DNA of 46,603 bases from a virus. The notes beneath the pieces were generated by a model. That model saw only the letters and a program-made list of their open reading frames with translations, was not told the origin of the DNA and made no database searches. The translations under genes and the position numbers were made by a program. Within the stretch, counting starts at the first letter, position 1. Each line of letters starts with the position of its first letter. Shown here in pieces: positions 37,442 to 45,295 of this stretch. The stretch spans positions 1 through 46,603 of the IMG/VR virus record IMGVR_UViG_3300017989_000170. One strand, written 5' to 3'.

Positions 37442-37867
37442 ATGTCTAAAAAATATATGCTCGCAGGATTCCAGACCAAGCCATGTACCCATCACGGGGT
37501 TAAGCATGTGGCAGCCGAAGGAAATGCTCCTGCACGCAAGATATTTGTCGATGTAGCGTTCAAACCGGGCAAGATTACGGAGACGGATCTTGACATGAGC
37601 GCAATCGTGGAGGCCGGGTATATTACCGAGGTGCTGATTGCCAAACCGCCAGTCAAGGCGCCGGAGAAAAAAATTGTTGCTCCCGAAGTGCCGCAGGGTG
37701 ACAATGAGAAGCAAGATGAGCCTATAAAAGTCGAGATCGGCGATATGGAGGCGACCATAGATCCTGGTAAAGACGGTGAGCTTGGCACGAAAGACGATGT
37801 CGTAGAGGTCAAGCCGAAGCCCAAGAAGTCCAAAAGGAGGAGCAAGTTATCCTCTCTGAAGAACTAG
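37442..37867 (+). CDS. Structural-module protein with charged low-complexity tail
   Basis: 141 residues; GAAGGAG precedes ATG 37442, immediately after the terminator. The N-terminal 70 residues are mixed beta/alpha (KKYMLAGFQTKPCTHHG, KIFVDVAFKPGKITETDL). The rest is Pro/Lys/Glu/Asp-rich and ends KKSKRRSKLSSLKN. A VAFKPGKITETDLDMSAIVEAGYI segment resembles short head-completion/tail-module proteins, without a firm match. Confidence 0.6.
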   Translation: MSKKYMLAGFQTKPCTHHGVKHVAAEGNAPARKIFVDVAFKPGKITETDLDMSAIVEAGYITEVLIAKPPVKAPEKKIVAPEVPQGDNEKQDEPIKVEIGDMEATIDPGKDGELGTKDDVVEVKPKPKKSKRRSKLSSLKN

Positions 37868-37869
37868 GA

Positions 37870-38028
37870 ATGACAAGGTCGATGAACCTTTCTGTGGAAA
37901 AGGCCAGCACAAGCATTGAAGCAGAGGGGTTCGTGGGTCTTCTTCTTGATAAGTGTCTGAATATTACCCGTTTACAGAGTTCATGGTTGGCGAACCGTCA
38001 GCCTGTCTCAACATGGATGAGGTTTTGA
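37870..38028 (+). CDS. Small phage protein (52 aa)
   Basis: ATG 37870 to TGA 38026-38028 fills the space between two structural genes, starting two bases after one stop and ending one base before the next ATG. The peptide is Ser/Leu-rich (SIEAEGFVGLLLDKCLNITR). Support is positional. Confidence 0.4.
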   Translation: MTRSMNLSVEKASTSIEAEGFVGLLLDKCLNITRLQSSWLANRQPVSTWMRF

Positions 38029-38029
38029 A

Positions 38030-38677
38030 ATGAGTATTCTGAATGAGATGCTAGAGATGGCTGGGGTTTCCGATGCCGATCTTCCTGAGTCCAATGGTTC
38101 CAGCGAGGAATTAGCCGAGGCAATGTCCAGGGTCAAGCATACACATGATCCGGGCAGGCAGAATCTTGTGGTTACTCACCCACAGGATGTTTTCAGGGCT
38201 GTCTTATCTCCGCTTGGTGCTTCGCCCATGCCTATGGCTGGTTACTCAGCATCAGCTCCGGTGGACTCTCCTAATGCGATTCAGATAAGGGCAGCCCTAG
38301 AGGAGCGGGGATACAAGAACCATTATCCTGTTCTTGTTCTTTATGCGCTTAGCCCGGCGACCAACAAAGAGAGCAGGATTGCATCGTTTGAATTCGGCAA
38401 CAAGGTTCTCTACAGTGATTTAGGGGGCAGGCATAGCGCCTGGACCGTTGAAGGCGATCCATCTTTTGAACATGTCGGCAAGGCCGAAGCTGCCATTAAT
38501 GTTGTAGTTTCAAAAGCCTCTAAGTTCATCAAAAATTATGTCAAAGCGGCTCAGAAGGTTCCAAAGAGCCCTGTTGGAGGAGAGTCTATCGACAGGGCAT
38601 TGCAGATAAACAAGGAATTGGGTTTAAGGATACCTGAGGCAAAACTCAAGAAGCTCTTTCACGTACTGGGCAAGTAA
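38030..38677 (+). CDS. Structural-module protein, unrecognised
   Basis: 215 residues. The first third is acidic and helical. The middle contains GYKNHYPVLVLYALSP and SRIASFEFGNKVLYSDLGG, likely strands. The C-terminal part is a basic helix (SKASKFIKNYVKAAQKVPK). No motif was matched. Its place between capsid and neck-type genes suggests a virion or assembly role. Confidence 0.65.
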   Translation: MSILNEMLEMAGVSDADLPESNGSSEELAEAMSRVKHTHDPGRQNLVVTHPQDVFRAVLSPLGASPMPMAGYSASAPVDSPNAIQIRAALEERGYKNHYPVLVLYALSPATNKESRIASFEFGNKVLYSDLGGRHSAWTVEGDPSFEHVGKAEAAINVVVSKASKFIKNYVKAAQKVPKSPVGGESIDRALQINKELGLRIPEAKLKKLFHVLGK

Positions 38678-38710
38678 TCTCAGATCGCTTCAATTGGAAG
38701 GAAAATCAGT

Positions 38711-39385
38711 ATGGCACTGGAACACGAGATGAGAATGAAAAACGTTGTCCCTGTTGGAGAGCTTTCAACAGGTGACTCGGTTGTTGTCCGGACTCGAATG
38801 GGCAAAGAAGTCATGTCGGGGTCTGTCCGGACGGTGACTCCTTTCGGTATCATCATGGCGGAGAGCAGCGGGGGAACTAGCTTCTTCCGGAGTTCTCTCT
38901 ATCTGTTCGCGTCTGAGAAGGCGGAGGAAGAGGTAGAGAATGCCCTCGATTCTCGTGTTCAGGCCAAGCTGGATGCAATGAGTGAGGCGGGGGATCCTAC
39001 TGCCTCGGATACCGGGGGAGCAAAGAAGATGTCCTCCAGTATAGCCAAGAAGGACAAAGAGGACGAAGAGGACAAGGAAGACGAAGAAGACGAAGAGTCC
39101 AAGGACGATAAAGAAGACGACAAGAAAGACGACAAGAAGGGTAAGAAGGATGGGGACAGCGATTCTGTCGATCCGGAAGACCTTCCGTCGGATATAAAAA
39201 GCTCCATTTCGTCGGCTGGCGAGTTCAGCGACGCTGAGGCTAACGAAGTTCTGTCTGACATAAACGACATAGCTATCAAGACGTTGAAGCGGAATGGCAT
39301 TCTCGAAAAGGACGTTCTCCGCGTGGCTCAGGCTATCAGCGATGCTGTTGACAAGGTCTTGGCAGGAGAAGTTTCGAAGGAGTAG
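38711..39385 (+). CDS. Protein with Asp/Glu/Lys tract
   Basis: 224 residues. The N-terminal 70 residues form a small beta barrel-like module (GELSTGDSVVVRTRMGKEV, VRTVTPFGIIMAES). Residues about 115-150 are a tract of Asp, Glu and Lys (KDKEDEEDKEDEEDEE). The C-terminal 60 residues are helical (LRVAQAISDAVDKVLAGE). The tract is a flexible polyampholyte. Function unknown. Confidence 0.65.
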   Translation: MALEHEMRMKNVVPVGELSTGDSVVVRTRMGKEVMSGSVRTVTPFGIIMAESSGGTSFFRSSLYLFASEKAEEEVENALDSRVQAKLDAMSEAGDPTASDTGGAKKMSSSIAKKDKEDEEDKEDEEDEESKDDKEDDKKDDKKGKKDGDSDSVDPEDLPSDIKSSISSAGEFSDAEANEVLSDINDIAIKTLKRNGILEKDVLRVAQAISDAVDKVLAGEVSKE

Positions 39386-39388
39386 CCA

Positions 39389-40108
39389 ATGCGTTTCAAC
39401 GAGGCTCAAATAAAAGAGTGGATCCAGCGGCGGCTAGGCTTAGGGACAGTAAAGGTCGAGCTGACTGCGGAGCATCTCAACGACGCCATAACCGACGCTA
39501 AAGTATGGTGGCAGTCCTGGGTTGGCCAGGGCAAAGGGACCCTGTTTACGCTGACCGGGGCTACCGAGTACGATGTGGATACGATTGCGGACGATGTTGA
39601 CTCAGTGGTTGATGTTGCATTTGAGGTGTCTGGTCATTCGCTGACTGATTATTTCAAGTGGGCGGATGTAGAGGTGAACCCATATCAGTGGATTTACGGC
39701 GGCGGCGGTGGTGGATACTCGGCACTTCTTCAGTACACTCAATACAGGGAGATGGCCAAGCAGATTGCAGGTGCTGAGCAGGATTGGGTTTTCGAGCGAG
39801 CAAGAAGAGTGTTGGTCCTGACTCCGCAGCCAGATGCGGGGACCACGATACTTGTGAATTACATCTCTCGGAATGTGGATCTCACGTACCTAGAGAACCA
39901 TGAGATGTACATTTTCAGGAAATATGCCCTGGCTCAAGCGATGAAGACTTTGGCTACTATCCGGATGAAATACTCTGGGAAGCCTTCGGCGACCGGGGAG
40001 TTCACGATGGATGGAGATGCTCTCTATGCGAATGGAGAGGCTCTAGAGCAAGACACCGAGGAGAAGGCCAGGTTGCTTCAGGCGCCAGTCGGCTTCTTCG
40101 CAGAATAA
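39389..40108 (+). CDS. Putative neck / head-completion protein
   Basis: 239 residues. The N terminus is helical (FNEAQIKEWIQRRLG, LNDAITDAKVWWQSW). A beta part follows (FTLTGATEYDVDT), then a six-Gly stretch, VLVLTPQPDAGTTILVNYIS and a helical end (YIFRKYALAQAMKTLATIR). The helix-sandwich-helix layout and place after the capsid gene resemble neck or head-tail connector proteins (gp13-type) of large myoviruses. No exact match. Confidence 0.55.
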   Translation: MRFNEAQIKEWIQRRLGLGTVKVELTAEHLNDAITDAKVWWQSWVGQGKGTLFTLTGATEYDVDTIADDVDSVVDVAFEVSGHSLTDYFKWADVEVNPYQWIYGGGGGGYSALLQYTQYREMAKQIAGAEQDWVFERARRVLVLTPQPDAGTTILVNYISRNVDLTYLENHEMYIFRKYALAQAMKTLATIRMKYSGKPSATGEFTMDGDALYANGEALEQDTEEKARLLQAPVGFFAE

Positions 40109-40111
40109 TTT

Positions 40112-40127
40112 GCGAACTTGAGTTCGC
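40112..40127. promoter_or_regulatory. Operator-like inverted repeat, copy 10 (TG centre)
   Basis: GCGAACTTGAGTTCGC in the 30-nt gap between structural genes. It ends 11 nt before ATG 40139 and abuts that gene's GGGAGA ribosome binding site. Confidence 0.8.
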
Positions 40128-40138
40128 GGGAGAAAGAA

Positions 40139-41515
40139 ATGTACCACGACATCAAGAAGCTGAAAGAGATGCACGAGGACGTCCTGGAGATCCTCAGCGA
40201 GGACGACAAGGCCAAGCTCGGGTATAGGAAGTTGGACGAGAGCGCCGTTGTTGATCAGATTCATCAAATCGACGAGTCTGACATAGCAATATCCGGTAAC
40301 CTGGTTCCCCTCATGCGCATGCAAGACCGCAAGGACATCAAGCCTGCGCAGGGCAAAGAGAGCGATGCAGAGATTTACTTCACATTTGAAGACCTCTCCG
40401 ACGCGCAGGAGCTGTATGACTTCGTGTTGGACACAGGGATGTTGGAAGCCGGTGAAGTCAGATTGACCATGGAGTCGGGGCAGAACTCTGTCCATTTTGC
40501 TCCACATGTGATCTGGACCAAGCCGGACGTTTTCCAGGCCGTACTCATGGCGTATGACGAGTACGTTACCGAGGATAGCGACGAAGCAGTAGACAACTTG
40601 ACTGAGGCCGTAATGGTTGCCTTAGACGAGAAGTACAAGGTTTCTGGAGCACCCAAGAAGCGCAAAAAGGGCAACCCGTTCCACGACAAAGAGGGGAAAC
40701 TTTCTGGTCCAAAGGAGATCGACAAAGCGGACGGTGGATCCTTTTCCTCTGGCAAGACCAAGCTCAAGTTCACGAAGGCAAAGAAGGCCAAAAGTGGTGA
40801 CATGGTAGCGAACTTTGCGTCTACCAAGCGTCCCTGTGGAAGAACTGCTCGCGAAAAAGGTAAAGACATTCGCTGCTGGGACGGTTCAAAAGGCGCAGGG
40901 GCCGCTATGGCCAAGGTCCTAAAGAAGAAGCTCAGGAAAGAGGACATCTCTGACGATGAACTCCGCACATTCATCGAGGCACTGGACTATCTTGACCGCA
41001 GCGTTGCCATGATGGAGGCAGAGCGCGGAGAGGAAAGAGGAGAGACACCCCCTTTTCAAAGTAAAGACATCGACTTAAGAGAGGCTCAGAAGGCCGACCC
41101 TGCATTGGCCATGCCCGACGACGAGAAGAAGGCAAAGCCAGGGGCTTTCAAGATTAGCCAGAAGGCGATCAAGCTGTTCAAGTCTGGCATTCCCGAGTGG
41201 ACACTGGACAAGGCGCTGTTTACAAAGGTCAACAAGGTCATAGACGAGATAGGCTGGGATGATTGGAACAAGGTGTTTGGTACGGAAGATCGTGCCGAGG
41301 CCCAGGATGTTATTGCTCGCTCGCCTAAGAGGGCATTTCAGAAGTTCATGCGAAACATTCACAGGCATTCCCCCATGCTTGGTAAGTATATCCGGGCGGT
41401 TCCCTCGAACGCTTCGATTATCTTTTACATAGCTGTGTCGAAAATCTCCGGGGTTGACATGGCAGACATCATTCTGAAGAAATATTTCCTTACCAAAGAC
41501 GAGACAGAAAAGTAA
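40139..41515 (+). CDS. Structural-module protein with internal basic block
   Basis: 458 residues from ATG 40139; a TTG at 40118 would lie within the operator. Residues about 1-165 are acidic alpha/beta. Residues about 170-270 are basic and Gly/Ser-rich with a Cys pair (KRPCGRTAREKGKDIRC), recalling the basic Cys block of the 32836 protein. The C-terminal part is helical (WTLDKALFTKVNKVIDEIGW). Function unknown; a virion role is likely by context. Confidence 0.65.
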   Translation: MYHDIKKLKEMHEDVLEILSEDDKAKLGYRKLDESAVVDQIHQIDESDIAISGNLVPLMRMQDRKDIKPAQGKESDAEIYFTFEDLSDAQELYDFVLDTGMLEAGEVRLTMESGQNSVHFAPHVIWTKPDVFQAVLMAYDEYVTEDSDEAVDNLTEAVMVALDEKYKVSGAPKKRKKGNPFHDKEGKLSGPKEIDKADGGSFSSGKTKLKFTKAKKAKSGDMVANFASTKRPCGRTAREKGKDIRCWDGSKGAGAAMAKVLKKKLRKEDISDDELRTFIEALDYLDRSVAMMEAERGEERGETPPFQSKDIDLREAQKADPALAMPDDEKKAKPGAFKISQKAIKLFKSGIPEWTLDKALFTKVNKVIDEIGWDDWNKVFGTEDRAEAQDVIARSPKRAFQKFMRNIHRHSPMLGKYIRAVPSNASIIFYIAVSKISGVDMADIILKKYFLTKDETEK

Positions 41516-41536
41516 GTCTCTCAGAAGGGTCTAACC

Positions 41537-42091
41537 ATGGCTCGTGTCTACTACGACGAAGACGCTACGTATTTGCGTAGCCTTGAGGAGGAGCGGATCG
41601 AGCTATCAGGGCCGACCTGCGAATACTTCTCACTGAACAGGGGACAGAACGTCGACGCTCTTTACGGGGAGCCGACCAATGATCCCCTGTACGGTGGGTC
41701 TTCGCCTCCTGGGACTCCATCTAGGAGCGAGGACGCGTGGAACTTTTACCCTGACGCGGAGGCAGAGATACCGGAGCCTGATATTACCTTCCCGTGCGCT
41801 ATGGAGTTCGTCGAATCTGACGGGCGGACTCCTTCTGTTCGGGAGGGTGGTTTCGTTGCTGAGTTCGACGGCATCGTATCCATATCCAGGAACCACTGGG
41901 AGTGTGCCTACGAGGGGACCACCGTGGAGGGGCGTCTACCCAAAGAAGGTGACGTGATTTATGTGTTTGATGAGTGGTGGGATGTTGTTAGATCGGGAAC
42001 TAGCGGTAATGTGTTAGACTCGACGACGTACGTGGGATTCAGGCTAGAAGTGAAGAAAAGAACTCAGTTTACGCCTGATAAGAAGGACTGA
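41537..42091 (+). CDS. Structural-module protein, unrecognised
   Basis: 184 residues. The start MARVYYDEDATYLRSLEEER, a Gly/Pro/Ser-rich loop and a C-terminal beta part (EGDVIYVFDEWWDVV, YVGFRLEVKKRTQF) resemble neck or tail-completion proteins of large myoviruses. The WWDVV-Y-GFRL ending is typical of a tail-terminator-like strand pair, but no firm family is named. Confidence 0.55.
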   Translation: MARVYYDEDATYLRSLEEERIELSGPTCEYFSLNRGQNVDALYGEPTNDPLYGGSSPPGTPSRSEDAWNFYPDAEAEIPEPDITFPCAMEFVESDGRTPSVREGGFVAEFDGIVSISRNHWECAYEGTTVEGRLPKEGDVIYVFDEWWDVVRSGTSGNVLDSTTYVGFRLEVKKRTQFTPDKKD

Positions 42092-42093
42092 CG

Positions 42094-42474
42094 ATGATTG
42101 ATGCTGATAGCGCAAACAAAGCTGTTAAAAACGGACTGGTTGCAATGTGCGCTTGGTGCGAGAGGCTATGGGAATCGTACGACAAAACAGGGTCGTTATC
42201 GTGCCGGGAGGACTGCGGCGGACCGGCGTCTAGCCGTGGGTTTCCTCGGTACAAGGGTCCTTGGAGGCAGGGGCGAGCACGCTTCTGCTTTAGGTGCGGG
42301 GGAGAGGCCACCGCAATGGTCGAGTTCAGGGAGCGAGACGGCGAGCGCCACATGATCGGGATATGCGAAGAGCATATGGATGAGCTGAAAAGGATCGTGG
42401 GCAGTCAAAAGGGTGTAATTGTTAAGGAGAAGAGAATCAGCATAATGGATCTCTTTGATTCAGAGGCAACATGA
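42094..42474 (+). CDS. Zinc-binding phage protein
   Basis: 126 residues. MCAWCERLWE, LSCREDCGG, FCFRCGGEA and ICEEHMDEL give a set of paired Cys/His that could hold two zinc ions. Basic residues between them (RYKGPWRQGRARF) could contact nucleic acid. It sits between virion genes, so it may be regulatory or an assembly factor. ATGA overlap with the next gene. Confidence 0.6.
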   Translation: MIDADSANKAVKNGLVAMCAWCERLWESYDKTGSLSCREDCGGPASSRGFPRYKGPWRQGRARFCFRCGGEATAMVEFRERDGERHMIGICEEHMDELKRIVGSQKGVIVKEKRISIMDLFDSEAT

Positions 42475-44057
42475 CCAAGATTGCTCGGTTCGGAACAGGC
42501 GCAAGCGGTGGCGTTTATATAAACGACATTGAGCCAAACGGAGGAGGGAACGTCGGGGGCAAGGTCTTTGTGACCGGCTCCAATGACAACATCCTTGAGT
42601 CCTGCGTTGCCGATGATCCGAATTTGAGAGTTTACGTTGTTGCCTTGATCGGCGTGAGCAACCTAAGACCAGCTGTTTCTGTGAACGGAGTGTCCGTAGG
42701 CAACTGGGATTATGATGCGTACGAGACAGATAATCGGGTGCTGTTCAGGGGATACGCGGACATCGTTCTGAGTGGGACGGTTGTCACGGCTACCCATGAG
42801 GACGGGGTGACAGATTCGTGCATAGTGGAAGCGGACCCTCGTCCTGTTATTTCATCTGCTGAATTCGTGGGCGTGTATCCGACTGGTCCGACGGGCGTTG
42901 TTCAGACACAGGTGAAGGACGGGGATACGTTCTCCGTCTCTGTGGCCACTGACATCGATTTTGACAGGGTTGAGTTCGAGGACAGTGGAGCGCTTAGGTC
43001 TGGGACGCAGGCGGTCACACAGGGGGTCTCAGCGACCGTGGACGCGACGATAGATGCAACAGGGACCAGTACGCAGTCCTTGGGCGGTCGCGTGCGCGTG
43101 AGTACACCCTCTGGCTCGTGGAGCGAGTGGTTCAATATTACGAACACCGTGGACTGCAATGACACTGTTCCGAGCGTGTCGTTTGGGCTGAAGACGTATC
43201 CGGCTGGGCAGAGTGCACTGAAGAACAGCGAGTCGGCTACTGTGGTGAATACCATCTCCGGATGGAGCGCTTCTGTGGACGAGGTTACGTATTCGACTCC
43301 TGGGCAGCTCGCGATAGTGAACGACACAGTGTACGAGAGTCCTAAGTCGGTAAGCCGGGCGAGCGGATCGTACAATGTTACCGTGGATAATCTCAGTATT
43401 CTGGCTACCAGGATCGCGAATGGGGCGCAGGATACGAGCAGTACAGTCATAAAGATCGCCAACGTTCTGCCCGTGATAGATGTCTCGATAGTGGGAGCGA
43501 CTAGGATGAGGACGGGCGGCAACGATGGGACACCTGTCCAGTCTTACCAAATCCTCATTGAGTCCTCTCAGGATCTGATTTCGGCGCCCTTGCTTTCCAA
43601 GGCTGTTGCCGATGACAACGCGTTTGGTATGTTCTCCGGATCCGGCGACACATGGACGGCCACGTATGAGGCCGACGATGACAACCCGGTGGGTTCTTTT
43701 GCCTGGAATACACTGTCGGCTACGAACCTATCAGGGATGACTCAGACGACGATTGCGAGCGGTGTGAACTATGAAGTTGGCGGGTTCGTGTCTCGGACGA
43801 TTGCGATACCTGGAAGCGTCGACAATGGGGAGATAAATGTAAGGATTACAGAGTGGACATCGAAGATTGTCTTCTCGTGGACGTCTGATGCGACAGTAAT
43901 CACAAAGGGAACAATCGGAGATACTACACAATACATACAGGACACATGGACCATTGATGCGCTGGACACGTATCCGACAAGGATCTTGATACAGGACACG
44001 TCTGCTGCGCTTTCATCGACCGACGTAAGTTACGTTACGCTTGAAGAGGAAGAGTGA
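42471..44057 (+). CDS. Large beta-rich structural protein (Ig-like domains)
   Basis: 528 residues. The sequence is dominated by Thr/Ser/Val/Gly strands with repeating units of the type VQTQVKDGDTFSVSVATD and VDATIDATGTSTQSLGGRVR, then YNVTVDNLS, suggesting several Ig-like or jelly-roll domains. No coiled coil or signal. Likely a virion surface, tail or baseplate component. Exact role unknown. Confidence 0.7.
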   Translation: MTKIARFGTGASGGVYINDIEPNGGGNVGGKVFVTGSNDNILESCVADDPNLRVYVVALIGVSNLRPAVSVNGVSVGNWDYDAYETDNRVLFRGYADIVLSGTVVTATHEDGVTDSCIVEADPRPVISSAEFVGVYPTGPTGVVQTQVKDGDTFSVSVATDIDFDRVEFEDSGALRSGTQAVTQGVSATVDATIDATGTSTQSLGGRVRVSTPSGSWSEWFNITNTVDCNDTVPSVSFGLKTYPAGQSALKNSESATVVNTISGWSASVDEVTYSTPGQLAIVNDTVYESPKSVSRASGSYNVTVDNLSILATRIANGAQDTSSTVIKIANVLPVIDVSIVGATRMRTGGNDGTPVQSYQILIESSQDLISAPLLSKAVADDNAFGMFSGSGDTWTATYEADDDNPVGSFAWNTLSATNLSGMTQTTIASGVNYEVGGFVSRTIAIPGSVDNGEINVRITEWTSKIVFSWTSDATVITKGTIGDTTQYIQDTWTIDALDTYPTRILIQDTSAALSSTDVSYVTLEEEE

Positions 44058-44060
44058 TCC

Positions 44061-44714
44061 TTGGCGACGATTGAGGGAAATGCGTTTGAGATTCAAAGAC
44101 GTTCGGTTATGTACAACCAGAACACGTCGATGTCTGCTGCCCAGGGCGGCGGAACTCTCGGATACAACGGAGATCCCAACCTAGTACCAGTCCCTCCTCT
44201 TGGAACTTCAGGGGAGCAGTTAATCTACAACTGTGCGATGGGGTCGGCGTATCAGCATTCAGACGGCACGATATACGACAAGACAGAGCGGCCAAATACG
44301 TGGGTGGTACGCATACAGGCTGGTGAGCCGAGTCTTACCGGGTACGTGGACGTGGCTTGTCTAACGACGGACGTTGTTGGGTCTCCGGTGTCGATACGGG
44401 AGGCTCCGATTAATGGGAAGTGGAGGGTCCAGACAGCGGATCCTACTGATTTCACGAAGATGCCGTCTTTAGGGGTGTTAATCTCTAAATCTACCCCTAC
44501 GGTCGGCGTGGCAAAAATACTTGGTGTGTGTGATGTATTCACAGGTCTTACGCCTGGCGTTAATTACATGGTTGGAACAAGCGGGGGCCTTTTAGAAGAG
44601 GTTCCGATTTCGTCTCCGACCGGAGTGTTCTGGGGCCAACATCTCGGTGTGGCAGTAAGCGAGAGCATTTTGATGCTAGGAGGAAATGTGAATATGATTG
44701 GATATAGTGTATGA
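44061..44714 (+). CDS. Virion structural protein, unrecognised
   Basis: 217 residues with TTG start 44061, behind GAGGAAGAG. Gly/Thr/Val-rich beta sequence with VFTGLTPGVNYMVGTSGGLL near residue 160, a segment that recurs in phage tail and fibre-associated proteins. The last part (GVAVSESILMLGGNVNMIGY) is a hydrophobic beta stretch. Probably a tail or decoration protein. Confidence 0.6.
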   Translation: MATIEGNAFEIQRRSVMYNQNTSMSAAQGGGTLGYNGDPNLVPVPPLGTSGEQLIYNCAMGSAYQHSDGTIYDKTERPNTWVVRIQAGEPSLTGYVDVACLTTDVVGSPVSIREAPINGKWRVQTADPTDFTKMPSLGVLISKSTPTVGVAKILGVCDVFTGLTPGVNYMVGTSGGLLEEVPISSPTGVFWGQHLGVAVSESILMLGGNVNMIGYSV

Positions 44715-44757
44715 TTAATGAAAGTTGAAAGAGATGACTGATGAAGGAGATGGAACG

Positions 44758-45264
44758 ATGAGCAAGGGTAAGAACAAAGAGGAAATGGTAAAGGCGGGAA
44801 AAGTTGAGGATCTGAGAGTCTTCAAGTTGATGTATTTAGAGAAGAGCGTTAGCGAGACGAAGCTCATGGCGGAGCTGAAAAGGCGTGCCTTTAATGACCA
44901 GATTGAGCAGCTTAAGATCGAGAGACAGTCTCAGGCGAAGGGGTTCGAGCTTCGCGCAAAAGCCTTAGCCGATGAGATTCTTCAGATTCGTAAGATGTTC
45001 GAGGAAGAGTACGAGATTAGCCTAGCGGAGTGGGGGTATGACGACGCAACAGGAGTGCTAGTTCCTCTTAGCCATGAGGTCCTTGAGAGGATCCATTCTC
45101 AGAGAGCGTTGCAGAAGGATATTGATGTTGAGAAATCTGAGGAGAAAAAGAAGAGAGTGAGAAAGAAACGGAAGCTCAAGCTACCGGTGGGCGATTCTGC
45201 TCCAGCCGAAGTCGAGAGCAAAGAAGGCGAACAGAAGCCTCCGACTGCTACAGCGGAGGCTTAG
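44758..45264 (+). CDS. Coiled-coil structural-module protein
   Basis: 168 residues from ATG 44758 (AAGGAG upstream). A long charged helix covers residues about 10-100 (ETKLMAELKRRAFNDQIEQL, GFELRAKALADEILQIRKMF). A Lys/Arg cluster (KKKRVRKKRKLKL) and a Pro/Glu-rich tail follow. Could be a tail assembly or connector factor. No family is recognised. Confidence 0.6.
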   Translation: MSKGKNKEEMVKAGKVEDLRVFKLMYLEKSVSETKLMAELKRRAFNDQIEQLKIERQSQAKGFELRAKALADEILQIRKMFEEEYEISLAEWGYDDATGVLVPLSHEVLERIHSQRALQKDIDVEKSEEKKKRVRKKRKLKLPVGDSAPAEVESKEGEQKPPTATAEA

Positions 45265-45295
45265 TTCGGCGCTAGAAGCGTCAGGAGGTTAGGCT

